Source: Bacteroidota bacterium (GTDB lineage Bacteria; Bacteroidota; Bacteroidia; 2-12-FULL-35-15). From it: a DNA stretch of 64,000 nt. This document shows positions 18,501 through 27,067 of this stretch, in pieces. The first letter of the stretch is position 1. Every line of letters starts with the position of its first letter. The notes beneath the pieces were generated by a model, which searched no databases, was not told the DNA's origin, and was given only the letters and a program-made list of their open reading frames with translations. A program made the translations under genes and the position numbers. The stretch spans positions 124,001-188,000 of the forward strand of contig JADKIU010000002.1 in assembly GCA_016722565.1 (NCBI GenBank). Reading direction: 5' to 3'.

Positions 18501-19417
18501 GTGTCTGTGCTAGCCAAAGTAGCACCACAGCCGGAAGTTCCTGTAATTTGAGCATAATAAGATGTGCTCGGCTGTCCGGCAGGAGGTGTAACCGTTATTG
18601 GTGAGCCAGTTCCTACTAATGTATTGGAAGGCAATACATACCAGTTAATCGTGTACGTTGCCACTCCATTTGGAGTATAGCGCCATGCTTCGTTTGTTGC
18701 AGTCCATGCGGTACTGTTTCTTCCAGGAACGGTATACGCAATGGTTCCATGAGCGTTGTGTATTCCTTGCACAGCAGTCCCACCTGCCCAAGCTAAACAA
18801 GCCGGTTTTGTTGCAATGTGATTTTCAATAATATTTGTTGATTCATAAATAATGATTTGGAATCGGCCTAAGGTTGTGGTGCAAGAAAACATTGGGCAGT
18901 TATTCCATGACACAACCAATCTTCTGTTTGGTGCTGTTCCCAATGTTTGGTAGTTGATGTATGGTCCACCAGCAATTCCTGGATGCCAATCTTGCCAAGG
19001 TCCCATGATACAATTTTTTGGAACAGTCGCTGCAACAGAAGGGATCGGAGCGGATGTAAATGTTGTGGATGTAGGAGCAAAGGCAATCCAGCCATTTGAC
19101 CCGATATAAAAATTGGTATAACTATTCCCGAAGAAGCAAAAGGTAAATCCTATTGGCAATATTCCACTTTGTGAGTCATCCGTTAGTGTTACAAAAGTGC
19201 CACCAGTATAAGGCCCCGGAGCATAACCGATGCTACTTACAGCATAACTTGTTGTAGGTAAGCTACCTGGACCACCAGGTGTTACCACCGCAGTTAGATT
19301 CGCGCTACCACCCGAACAAATGGTTTGTGTTTCCGGTGAAGCATCTACTATCTGAGCGAGAGAAACACTCGAAATTGCTAGGAGTGCTGCAGTCGATATG
19401 GATTTTATATAGTTCAT
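15566..19417 (-). CDS. large secreted Ig/SprB/PKD surface protein with gliding-motility C-terminal domain
   Basis: Predicted type IX secretion cargo of 1283 residues. ATG at 19417 gives a clean signal peptide (MNYIKSISTAALLAISSVSL, cleavage after LAQ). Residues ~45-260 form a jelly-roll-like domain (GILPIGFTFCFFGNSYTNFY, IGSNGWIAF). Then come Ig-like repeats with the unit YAWTGPGGFTSTLQNPTI occurring at least twice, SprB-type repeats (NCFGACDGTGTVSAAG, TVTVSDALGCTGTD), PKD domains near the end (SWDFDNG, WSWDFGDAG), and the CHU_C gliding-motility-associated domain (YIPSGFTPNGDGLNP, MRIFDRWGNMIF, YIGTVTIVK). It is expected at the cell surface or released, for adhesion or matrix binding. It is monocistronic, with its own terminator. 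Confidence 0.92.
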   Translation of the reverse strand: MNYIKSISTAALLAISSVSLAQIVDASPETQTICSGGSANLTAVVTPGGPGSLPTTSYAVSSIGYAPGPYTGGTFVTLTDDSQSGILPIGFTFCFFGNSYTNFYIGSNGWIAFAPTSTTFTSAPIPSVAATVPKNCIMGPWQDWHPGIAGGPYINYQTLGTAPNRRLVVSWNNCPMFSCTTTLGRFQIIIYESTNIIENHIATKPACLAWAGGTAVQGIHNAHGTIAYTVPGRNSTAWTATNEAWRYTPNGVATYTINWYVLPSNTLVGTGSPITVTPPAGQPSTSYYAQITGTSGCGATLASTDTVVVLQTIVPTITAGNNGPICAGTALNLTATPAIPGATYAWTGPGGFTSTLQNPTIGGATPANSGVYTVTPTLAGCLGIASSTTVTVNPTPATPVAAGTTPVCSGTALNLSTTSTGPSWSWTGPGGFTSTLQNPTIASATVGATGTYSVTATSAAGCTSLPGTVNIVVNPTPVAPTVANVTICNGLTATLTASGSGAIYMWYNAPVAGTLLGTGATFTTPPLTTTTSYYVQSNTLGCIGPMSTVTVTVAPSLVVNAGLNDSICAGGNYTLGVTPSGAGYTYSWDAPGTPGFSASATPNVTPATTTTYTVTVSDALGCTGTDVVTITVGTPLTITASGSPANCFGACDGTGTVSAAGSFGGYVYNWSTGATTTSVSSLCANTYTVIVTDLFGCTVQDTIQVIEPTLLTLTGSTITSNCNQPDGSATVVAAGGVGGYTYLWSDGQTTATASNLIPGLYCVTVTDANGCFDSICLTVPNTPGVSATIASTVVTCNGLCDGTATVTASLGVTPYSYLWNSGQTTPGITGLCPGSYTCTITDASGCTITASTTITQPPVILINPIAPVTICIGQSTTLTATATGGHPLGGYTFNWMAPAFTGASNTVSPIVTTTYTVIATDTAGCISQSPQTVTVTVNPALSVVPSANVSICPGASTTLSAVAAGGDGSYTYNWMPGSGAASTFSVSPAATTTYTITVTDGCTTLPATGTITVTVLPVPVVAFSANITSGCEPLCVTFTDASTVAGGTTAAWSWDFDNGSVSTLQAPAPICYNSGLYDITLTVTSSGGCTATSTINNMINVSPQPVAAFIFGPQPTNTANPVISFTDLSSDAVNWSWDFGDAGNLYYPNSSNATNPTHTYADSGMYCVTLIVQSAGGCADSITNCLFIEPEYTFYIPSGFTPNGDGLNPVFAPKGQNIDEFTMRIFDRWGNMIFNSTSVNEGWDGRVQNKTEIAQQDVYVYNIEVKDNLGKKHKYIGTVTIVK

Positions 19418-19607
19418 TGTTTGGTGTAGTAAGTAAGTAAAAAACAAGAGAGTAACTTATAATGTTTAATCCAATCAAATTAGATACAAAATAGATACAA
19501 AAAGATAAGGAAAGGTTGCATCCGTATCTGATTTTGTTAAAAATATGGAGATAATATTGAAGTCTGCGCTATTATTGGATTAACAGGGCGAAAGAAGAGG
19601 TGAAAAT

Positions 19608-20378
19608 TTAGATTTTTGAGATAAATTTGGACTTAATCCAACCAACATTTCCATTGGCAATTTTTATCTCTGTCCATTCGGATTGCTCCTCGGTAATTTC
19701 AACTTTTGTCCCTTCATGTAATATGAAGAGTTTTGTCCCTTTTTCATCAGGTGAACCTGTAATGGTAGCTGTTCCTGATATGACAATCGCGTTTGAACTG
19801 TTTTTTGTAAGTTCGTATTTGTCTTGCGCAACGAAATACAAGAAAATGCTCAATATAAAAAGAAGAAGTCCTACGAAAAAACCCAGCTTTTTTAATCCAC
19901 TTCGGTGTGAAGTGATGTAAATTCCAATGAAAATCAATGCTGCAACAAAAAATAAAATACAGCTAATTGACCAGGCTTTTTCACTGAAAATATTCACAAT
20001 CCCATTTTTCCATTCGGATAAAAAGAGCTGTGGTGCCGCATCAATCTTATCCTCCGTTTTTTGATTGGCTAATTTTAAATTCATCACCAAGTCTTCATCA
20101 TCGGGATTAAGTAATTTGGCTTTCTCATAATTTAAAATGGCTAAGCCGATGTTGTTGGCTTTATAATGTGCATTGCCGAGGTTAAAATAAAGTTCCGAAG
20201 ATGCTTGGTTGGAATCGATGATGCGATTGTATAAATCAATAGCTTTTTGATAATCGCCTTTTGCATAAGCAGAATTGGCGCTATCAAATGTCATTTCATT
20301 TGTATTCGCAAAAGAGGAATTGCAAATGAAAAGAGCAATAAAAATTATATGCAAGAATTTGTGATTAAACAATTTCAT
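19608..20378 (-). CDS. batE: BatE-like TPR protein with SH3 domain
   Basis: Last gene of the Bat operon. ATG at 20378 (MKLFNHKFLHIIFIAL) gives a signal peptide and overlaps the end of batD; an in-frame ATG at 20402 lies deeper in batD. TPRs occupy residues ~30-110 (ANSAYAKGDYQKAIDLYNRI, YFNLGNAHYKANNIGLAILN). Two membrane helices follow (~135-155 and 165-187). A C-terminal bacterial SH3-like domain ends the protein (GTKVEITEEQSEWTEIKI, VGWIKSKFI). The Bat system (Bacteroides aerotolerance) is widespread in the phylum, but its biochemical role is unresolved; the SH3 part suggests an envelope or cell-wall location. Confidence 0.88.
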   Translation of the reverse strand: MKLFNHKFLHIIFIALFICNSSFANTNEMTFDSANSAYAKGDYQKAIDLYNRIIDSNQASSELYFNLGNAHYKANNIGLAILNYEKAKLLNPDDEDLVMNLKLANQKTEDKIDAAPQLFLSEWKNGIVNIFSEKAWSISCILFFVAALIFIGIYITSHRSGLKKLGFFVGLLLFILSIFLYFVAQDKYELTKNSSNAIVISGTATITGSPDEKGTKLFILHEGTKVEITEEQSEWTEIKIANGNVGWIKSKFISKI

Positions 20379-22184
20379 CTTCAATTTTTGTAATGAGTTC
20401 AACAGTATTGTCGTAAATTCCTTTTAAATCACCGGATGCAGCACTTGGAGCATATCTTGCAAACTCACAATTATCAAGGGTTGTCATCAGTTTTTCAATA
20501 GTTGGTGCGGAAACACTTCTGCTTTTTAACGTTTCTGAAATATGCTCTTTGTTTAATTCGGCAACAGGTAAATTCAACTTATCGCTGATATAGCCATAGA
20601 GTGATTTGAATATTTCAATGTAAAACAGTTCTTTGTTGTTTGAATTTAAATGCCCTTCGGCAACTGTTAGTCGTTTGCGAGCCATTTTGGTCGCTTTTCT
20701 GCTTTTTACGGCAACACCATCTTTATTATCTGCGATGTTTTTACGTCTAATAAAAACAAATGCAATGAAACAAAGTAGGGGACTGATTAAAAGTGAATAG
20801 AAGAGCGCAGAACCAAAGAAAAAATGCTCTTTATCTTTTAAGTTCGTTGTTGTTTTGATGTAACGGATATCGTTACCCAACACTTTAATATCTTCTTTTG
20901 CATTTGTTCCGCCAATCACTGTTGCAACAGTCCCATCTCCTTTGTCTACATGTAAATTAAACGTAGGGGAAGGGAGTGTAATGTATTCTTTTTTTATAGG
21001 ATCGAAATAACTGAAGCTAAGCGGTTCAATGGAGTATTCGCCCTCGTGACGAGGTATAAAAAGATAGTCGAAGGTTTTTGAACCACTGATTCCACTATTT
21101 GTTACAGCAATGTTTTCACTGGTTTTTGCATCGTACGTCTCAAAATCTTCAGGAAAATTTACTTTTGTCGGCTCAACTAATTTAATGTTTCCTTTACCGG
21201 TGAGCGTTAGTGTAAGGTTAACAGCATCATTTGCTTTTACTTTGTCTTTTGACATTACTGCTTTATACGTATAGCTACCAACTGCTCCTGAAAAACCTTC
21301 CGGTTTTCCTTCTTCAGGTAATGCCATCACATCTATTGTAACAGGTGAGCTTTTTAACGGATACAAAACCTCTTCGTAGCCACCACCTATAATTTGTTCA
21401 AAAATATCTCTTGGTTTGCGTTTTGATTTTTGACGAACAATGCACTCGATTTCAAAAGGGTCGATGGTTAATTTACCTGCATGTTGCGGAATCAAATACG
21501 TTTTGTGAATTTCACCCACAACATACGTAATGCCATTTATGGTTTCATTGGTTTGTTTGGTAGCTTCTTTGTTTTTGATTTCTTGAACAAAAAAACCATC
21601 ATAGGCAGGGAGTTTAGATAAGCCTCTGATCTGCATTTCTAAGCGCGTATATACTTTAAAAGTAACTTCAATTACCTCTCCCATATATACTTTTGATTTG
21701 CTTACACTTGTTTTTGCAAAATATTATCTCCAATATCAGAGCTGGTTGGTTTTGTTACATTCTGATTGCCGGAATTGTTATTTGAATTTCCTGAATTTCC
21801 TGCTCCTTTTGTAACTTCAATTGAAACGGGATTTGATTGAATAACTTTGCCACCGGAACTTACCGAGGCGGCACCAATCGTAAATTTTCCTTCTTTTTTT
21901 GCTCCGATAACATACGTTAATGAAGAAGATTGTGTTACCGTTCCATTCACAATGGATGTGCTGGAAGATTGATAAGGGCCTTCATAAATTTCGAAATCAT
22001 TCATTGCAGGTAATTTGAAATTGTTACCTGGTCCACTTAATGAAAATTGTATTTGAAATGCTTCGCCTACTGCAACTCTGTTTGAGCTAACAGAGGTCGT
22101 CAGCTTTTGAGCCAACAAATAATTGGTCAGAAGTAAAAATAAAAATGCTATGTAAACGATTCTTTTCAATTGCTTTTTTGCCAA
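20365..22184 (-). CDS. batD: BatD (oxygen-tolerance protein), split by one frameshift
   Basis: Large periplasmic, membrane-anchored Bat protein. The first part (from ATG 22184) has a signal peptide (YIAFLFLLLTNYLLAQ) and a BatD domain; the second contains further beta domains (YIPRHEGEY-like FIPRHEGEYSIEPLSF), a membrane helix around SALFYSLLISPLLCFIAF and a cytosolic tail. The frame breaks at the run 21718-21721: one extra T on the coding strand restores NIFAKTSVSKSKVYMGEVIE, joining both parts into ~600 residues, the usual BatD length. The lesion is therefore likely a homopolymer error. It overlaps batE and follows batC. Confidence 0.9.
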
Positions 22185-22235
22185 TTGTGACTTTTTCTTT
22201 TTAGTTTAAAACAATCACCATTTTAGTTTTGTTTT

Positions 22236-22985
22236 CTACCAATCTTTTTCAATTTCTACTTTAACACCTTTTGTTTTCCCTTTCTTCATTTTATCTTGAA
22301 GGTTCTTCTCGTCATTTTGTAAGGCGTCTAATAAGCGTTGAGCATCTTCTTTCGAAATTTTATTCTTTTGTTCTTCTTGTTTGTCTTTATTTTTATCCTG
22401 TTCTTTTTCTTTCTCTTCTTTTTCTTTCTTTTCCTTCTCTTTGTCCTTGTTCTCTTTTTTATCCTCTTTCTTTTCTTTGTCCTTTTTTTCTTCTTCTTTC
22501 TTTTGTTGTTGCTGTTGTTGTTTTAAATATTGCTGTGCATAAGCTAAATTATATCTAGTGTCTGCATCATTCGGATTGTTTTTTAAAGCATTTTTATAAG
22601 CATCAACACTTTCTTGATATTTTTTAGATTTCAATAAGGCATTTCCCAAATTATGAAATGCTTTGGCAAGTGTGTCTTTTGACGTAGCTCTATGGGTTAA
22701 TAATTGAAATTGGTTGGCAGCTTCCTCATATTTCCCTTGTTTGTAGTAGGCATTTCCTAAGTTAAATGATCCTTTATAGGAATCTTTATTCTTTGCTAAA
22801 GCCTTGTTGTATTCTTTTTCTGCTGTCACATAATCCGATTTCTGATACGCTTCGTTTCCGTTCTTGATATGTTTTTTTTCTGATTGGGCAGAGGTGAACA
22901 AAGGAAATGCAAGCATTAGAATAAACAATGCGTTTATCCAATATAAATTAACCGGTATGTATGGGCTACTTCTTTTCATTTCCAA
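22236..22985 (-). CDS. batC: BatC TPR protein with Lys/Glu-rich tail
   Basis: TPR protein of the Bat operon. ATG at 22985 overlaps the end of batB by 20 nt (an alternative ATG lies two codons in). Signal peptide/TM at residues ~13-33. TPR units follow: AYQKSDYVTAEKEYNKAL, GNAYYKQGKYEEAANQF, AFHNLGNALLKSKKYQESV and KNNPNDADTRYNLAYAQQYL. From residue ~158 the protein becomes a run of Gln and then almost pure Lys/Glu/Asp for ~55 residues, a charged single-helix or coiled linker. The last 35 residues (EDAQRLLDALQNDEKNLQD) look like a conserved helical C-terminus. The Lys/Glu tract is common in BatC but should be aligned with care. Confidence 0.88.
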   Translation of the reverse strand: MEMKRSSPYIPVNLYWINALFILMLAFPLFTSAQSEKKHIKNGNEAYQKSDYVTAEKEYNKALAKNKDSYKGSFNLGNAYYKQGKYEEAANQFQLLTHRATSKDTLAKAFHNLGNALLKSKKYQESVDAYKNALKNNPNDADTRYNLAYAQQYLKQQQQQQKKEEEKKDKEKKEDKKENKDKEKEKKEKEEKEKEQDKNKDKQEEQKNKISKEDAQRLLDALQNDEKNLQDKMKKGKTKGVKVEIEKDW

Positions 22986-24006
22986 ATAAATTCAAGCGTT
23001 GATACAATTTGCTTTTTCGCTCTGTAAGAAGGGTTTCAACAAGAAGAAGCAAAAATGCTCCCGCAATAAACCACTGAAATCGATCTTCGTAATCACTATA
23101 CATCTTGCTTTCAAATTGTTTCTTTTCCAATTTGTCAATGGCATCCAGAATGTTGTTTAATCCAGCATCCGAATTGGTTGCGCGAACATAAATTCCATTG
23201 CCGGCTGCGGATAGTTCTTGTAACATTTGTTCATTCAATTTTGTCACAACCGTATTGCCTTCTTTGTCTTTTTTGAATCCCTCACGGACATTGTTTTTAT
23301 AGATAGGGATAGGAGCACCTTCGGCTGAGCCCATTCCAATTGTATGAATGGTAATGCCTTTTTCAACAGCTGATTCAGCCGCATTAATTGCATTTTGGTC
23401 ATGGTTTTCTCCATCGGTAATAATAACGATGGCTTTGTTTTTTCCTTCGTCTTTACCAAATGAATTCATCGCCATGTCAATTGCCTTTCCAATATCTGTT
23501 CCTTGGGTAGGAATAAGGTCGGTGCTGATGCTTTCTAAGAATAGTTTTGCAGCAGAGTAATCCGTTGTAATGGGAAGTTGAACATACGCTTCCCCTCCAA
23601 ATACAATAATTCCGATACGGTCACCTTCTAGTTTATCAATTAACTTTGAGAGTGCTTGTTTGGATTTTTCTAATCGATTGGGCTGCAAATCTTCCGCCTT
23701 CATACTGTTAGAAACATCTAAGCAAATCATTAAATCCGCTCCTTTACGTTTCACTTCTTCTAATTTACTTCCTACTTGTGGGTTGATTAAACCAACAATC
23801 AGAAGCGCAAATGCAAGTAAATACAATACATTTTTCCAGATTCGTTTTGTTTTAGAAACATCCGGGAATAATTGCTGTACAATGTGAATGTCTCCAAAAG
23901 ATTTTATTGCTTTAGTTCGCCATCTGCTAACCAACCATAAAGCAATCACCAGAATTGGGAGAATTCCGAAGGCATAAATGAAATATGTATTTTCTAATTG
24001 AAACAC
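22966..24006 (-). CDS. batB: BatB von Willebrand factor A protein
   Basis: Membrane-anchored VWA protein. Two N-terminal helices (residues ~7-24 and 56-75), then the VWA domain with MIDAS motif DVSNSMKAEDL (D-x-S-x-S), the Thr loop TTDYSAAKLF and the second Asp in IITDGENHD. One C-terminal helix (WFIAGAFLLLLVETLL) ends the chain. All metal-ion adhesion residues are present. It starts 1 bp after the batA stop and overlaps batC. BatA and BatB are thought to act as a pair in the envelope; ligands are unknown. Confidence 0.93.
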   Translation of the reverse strand: MFQLENTYFIYAFGILPILVIALWLVSRWRTKAIKSFGDIHIVQQLFPDVSKTKRIWKNVLYLLAFALLIVGLINPQVGSKLEEVKRKGADLMICLDVSNSMKAEDLQPNRLEKSKQALSKLIDKLEGDRIGIIVFGGEAYVQLPITTDYSAAKLFLESISTDLIPTQGTDIGKAIDMAMNSFGKDEGKNKAIVIITDGENHDQNAINAAESAVEKGITIHTIGMGSAEGAPIPIYKNNVREGFKKDKEGNTVVTKLNEQMLQELSAAGNGIYVRATNSDAGLNNILDAIDKLEKKQFESKMYSDYEDRFQWFIAGAFLLLLVETLLTERKSKLYQRLNLFGNEKK

Positions 24007-24007
24007 G

Positions 24008-25018
24008 TTAGGATATGCTTTTTAGTATGGTGTTTTTTAATAAAAATTCAATCAATAATAAAATTACTGCGGCAATTGCAAAGGGTAAAAAATGTTCTGA
24101 TTTATTTGTAAAGTTCTTTTCTTCAAAGATTGTTTTTTCCAAACGATCAATCTCTTTGTATACCTCTTTCAATTTATCGTTGTCTGTTGCTCTGAAATAT
24201 TTTGCACCGGTCATGTCCGCAATTTCTGTCAATGTTTTTTCATCAATTACAACGTCCGCATATTCATAGGCGTAACTTCCATCCGGATAAATCCCCGCAA
24301 AAGATAACGCCTTACCCATTGTTCCTAAGCCAATGGTATACACTCGAATTCCAAATGCTTTTGCAATTTCTGCAGCAGTGATTGGTGCCACTGAGCCTTG
24401 GTTATTAACCCCATCAGTTAATAAAATCACCACTTTGCTTTTTGCTTTACTGTCTTTAATCCGACTTACAGACGTTGCTAATCCATTTCCGATTGCTGTT
24501 CCATCGGCAAGCATACCTAACTTTATCCCGGTAAATAAATTCTTAATCACATCGTGATCGGAGGTGAGCGGACATTGAGTAAAACTTTCTCCACTAAAAA
24601 TAACTAAGCCTATTCGGTCATTTGGACGGCTATCGATGAATTTAACGGCTAATTCTTCGGCTGCTTCCAATCTGTTGGGTTTAAAATCTTTCGCGAGCAT
24701 ACTGGACGAAATATCCAGTGCAATCACAATATCAATTCCTTCTGTTTTTACATCTTTGAAACTTGAACGGGATTGAGGGCGCATCAACACAAGAATTAAA
24801 GCAGAAAGCGCAGCCAAACGAATTACGATTATCAAGTGACGTAAATATTGCTTGAACGAAGGTTTGATTTTTTCGAAACCACTAAATGAAGAAGTCTTTA
24901 TTTCTGCTTGTATTGATTTATTTTTGAATAGATACCAAACGAGAATCATCGGAATTACGAGAAATAACCATCGTAATTCTTTGTTTGCAAATGTGATATC
25001 GTTAAAAAAATCAAACAT
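24008..25018 (-). CDS. batA: BatA von Willebrand factor A protein
   Basis: Paralogue of BatB with the same plan: N-terminal membrane helices (residues ~15-30 and 62-80), VWA domain with intact MIDAS (DISSSMLAKDF; LTSDHDVIKNL; LLTDGVNNQ) and a C-terminal helix (LPFAIAAVILLLIEFLL). The GIYPDGSYAYEYADVVIDE segment between the VWA core and the last helix is typical of BatA. It is directly followed by batB (1 bp) and preceded by the DUF4381-like gene, so it sits in the middle of one long minus-strand transcript starting at moxR. Confidence 0.93.
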   Translation of the reverse strand: MFDFFNDITFANKELRWLFLVIPMILVWYLFKNKSIQAEIKTSSFSGFEKIKPSFKQYLRHLIIVIRLAALSALILVLMRPQSRSSFKDVKTEGIDIVIALDISSSMLAKDFKPNRLEAAEELAVKFIDSRPNDRIGLVIFSGESFTQCPLTSDHDVIKNLFTGIKLGMLADGTAIGNGLATSVSRIKDSKAKSKVVILLTDGVNNQGSVAPITAAEIAKAFGIRVYTIGLGTMGKALSFAGIYPDGSYAYEYADVVIDEKTLTEIADMTGAKYFRATDNDKLKEVYKEIDRLEKTIFEEKNFTNKSEHFLPFAIAAVILLLIEFLLKNTILKSIS

Positions 25019-25033
25019 TAGTGGTATATGCTA

Positions 25034-26026
25034 TTAATTAATTTTTTTCTTATCAGTTATTTCTTCGTCTTTTTTTGTACCATTGATAAAGGCATAACTA
25101 TTACTCATGCTTAAATCATTTTCGGTTGGTAACGGTTGCTCTTTGGCAAATTTTACTAAGTCCGCCAAAAGCAATACTTGTTTTAGTTTCGACTTGCTGT
25201 CTTCATCAATTGCTACGTTTCTAAAACCGAATAAAATTTCATCTGTTGTTTGCTCCATCGCCTGAATTTTATAACGATTTTCAATGTATTCACGGATAAT
25301 GTCGGTAAGCTGACTATGATATAATTTCAACTTGCCTTCTTGCCAAAGGTTTTGTGTTTTAAGGTCATCTAATTTTTCAAACGCAATGATATGTGCTGGG
25401 ATTTTCGGTATTTCTACTTCAACCATTACCGGTTTTACTTTTCGAGTATATTTGAAAATCAATAAAAGAATAACGATAACCAAAATTGCGCCCAGTATTA
25501 CCCAAACTACAAGCATATTGTCTTTTATCCAATCCATCCAGTTGTAGGTTTGCTCGTAGGGCTCTTTAATATCTTTTATTGCTTGGGTAGTATCGACAGT
25601 CATGGTACTTACTTGCAGTAACAAAGGATCTGTGTATACACCATTGGTATCTCCGGCTAAAAATTTAAATGGAGGAATTGCCCAATATCCCGAATCAAAA
25701 GATGTGATGCTTAGGATTTGTGTTTGTGTAAATAAAAACGGATCATTTTTGTCAACGATGGTATCAATTTTACTCTGACTCACCACTTCAACTTCTTTTC
25801 GAATGGTATCCGCTATTTCGGGCCACAATACTTGAATGCGTTTTCCATTGTCTACTCTGTATTGGATACTTAATTCTAATTTTACTTGTTGTCCAATTTG
25901 AATCTCATTGCTGTCAAGTTTAGCTGTAGCTTTTATTTTTTGTGCAAAGGAAGCAACAGGAATAGCAAGCACAACCAGCATCAGTAATGCAGGAACGATA
26001 ATTTTAAAGTTTAACTTAATATTCAT
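25034..26026 (-). CDS. Bat-operon membrane protein with N-terminal BatD-like and C-terminal DUF4381-like parts
   Basis: A 330-residue protein with a signal peptide (residues ~10-28, ending VASFAQ), a periplasmic beta-rich region resembling the BatD/oxygen-tolerance domain (KATAKLDSNEIQIGQQVKLE; SFDSGYWAIPPF), one membrane helix at ~172-192 and a cytosolic helical C-terminus (AHIIAFEKLDDLKTQNLWQE, LTDIIREYIENRYKI) resembling DUF4381. This gene between the DUF58 gene and batA is a regular member of Bacteroidota Bat clusters. No enzymatic motif is seen. A 64-bp gap separates it from the DUF58 gene. Confidence 0.8.
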   Translation of the reverse strand: MNIKLNFKIIVPALLMLVVLAIPVASFAQKIKATAKLDSNEIQIGQQVKLELSIQYRVDNGKRIQVLWPEIADTIRKEVEVVSQSKIDTIVDKNDPFLFTQTQILSITSFDSGYWAIPPFKFLAGDTNGVYTDPLLLQVSTMTVDTTQAIKDIKEPYEQTYNWMDWIKDNMLVVWVILGAILVIVILLLIFKYTRKVKPVMVEVEIPKIPAHIIAFEKLDDLKTQNLWQEGKLKLYHSQLTDIIREYIENRYKIQAMEQTTDEILFGFRNVAIDEDSKSKLKQVLLLADLVKFAKEQPLPTENDLSMSNSYAFINGTKKDEEITDKKKIN

Positions 26027-26090
26027 TTTTATTCGCTATTCTTCTTTTTTTGTCAACTTAATCTGCTATTCGGGAGGCCGGTTTAATACC

Positions 26091-26954
26091 TTATCTGCGT
26101 TTAAATAAATTTGTCAAAGGAGGAATGTATGATTCTTCTGTATTAATATTTGCTGCATCCACACCACTTTTGTTAAATGTGTCTTTTAAAAATGCTTCGT
26201 GTTTTTTTGCATTTACAACGTATTGCGTTCTTACTTTTTTGTCAGATGTGTCTATCCATTTCAATTGACCGCTTTCTGCATCCACTAATTTTAATAATCC
26301 AACATTCGGTAGTTCTAATTCTCGTTTGTCATAGATGCGCAAAGCAATTAAATCGTGTTTTTTGTTGGCAATTTTCAGTGCATCACTAAATTTCGAGTCC
26401 ATAAAATCAGAAATGACAAATGCAATGCTTCTTTTTTTAATGACACTTGTCAAATACTTTAGTGCCAGTTCAATATTTGTTTTTTTATGCTCCGGTTTGA
26501 ATTCGATTAAGTCACGAATAATTCTTAGAACATGTGTCTTTCCTTTTTTGGGAGGAATGAATTTTTCTATTTTATCAGTAAAAAAGATCACACCAATTTT
26601 ATCATTGTTTTGAATGGAGGAGAAAGCAAGAACAGCACATAACTCGGTTATTAAATCCTGTTTTAGTTGTTTTCTTGTTCCAAATTCACCCGAGGCACTT
26701 ACATCAACTAAAATCATAACGGTCATTTCACGCTCTTCTTCAAACACTTTTACAAATGGAGAATTAAAGCGGGCGGTTACATTCCAATCGATGGAACGAA
26801 TGTCGTCTCCGGGCTGGTATTCACGTACTTCAGAAAATGTCATTCCACGCCCTTTAAAAGCACTATGATACTCTCCGGAAAATACTTGGTTGGAGAGACC
26901 ACGTGTTTTTATTTCAATCTTTCTTACTTTTTTTAAAAGCTCACTTGTTTCCAT
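26091..26954 (-). CDS. DUF58 domain protein of the MoxR/Bat cluster
   Basis: Cytosolic VWA-like protein that normally partners a MoxR ATPase. The DUF58 core is clear: SGEYHSAFKGRGMTFSEVRE, YQPGDDIRSIDWNVTARFNS, PFVKVFEEEREMTVMILVDV (Asp of a degenerate MIDAS), and the C-terminal ALKYLTSVIKKRSIAFVISD. Length 287 is typical. It lies 113 bp downstream of moxR. The gap contains a 19-bp direct repeat but no gene. Confidence 0.92.
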   Translation of the reverse strand: METSELLKKVRKIEIKTRGLSNQVFSGEYHSAFKGRGMTFSEVREYQPGDDIRSIDWNVTARFNSPFVKVFEEEREMTVMILVDVSASGEFGTRKQLKQDLITELCAVLAFSSIQNNDKIGVIFFTDKIEKFIPPKKGKTHVLRIIRDLIEFKPEHKKTNIELALKYLTSVIKKRSIAFVISDFMDSKFSDALKIANKKHDLIALRIYDKRELELPNVGLLKLVDAESGQLKWIDTSDKKVRTQYVVNAKKHEAFLKDTFNKSGVDAANINTEESYIPPLTNLFKRR

Positions 26955-26957
26955 ATA

Positions 26958-27002
26958 ACGAATAACGAATCTTTACGAATATTACGAATAACGAATCTTT
27001 AC
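26958..27002. repeat. 19-bp tandem-like direct repeat upstream of the DUF58 gene
   Basis: ACGAATAACGAATCTTTAC occurs at 26958-26976 and again at 26984-27002, itself built from the smaller unit ACGAAT. It lies in the moxR-DUF58 gap. Function unknown; it may be slippage-derived. Confidence 0.7.
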
Positions 27003-27067
27003 TAAATTCTAAAACCTGTTTTTAAACACCTAGATTTGAAAATTAGTTTTGATTGGTTATCTGTAAA

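Noticed and set aside
22271..22558. Phe/Leu-rich plus-strand frames opposite batC
   Set aside because: Complement of the Lys/Glu-rich codon run; a compositional artefact.
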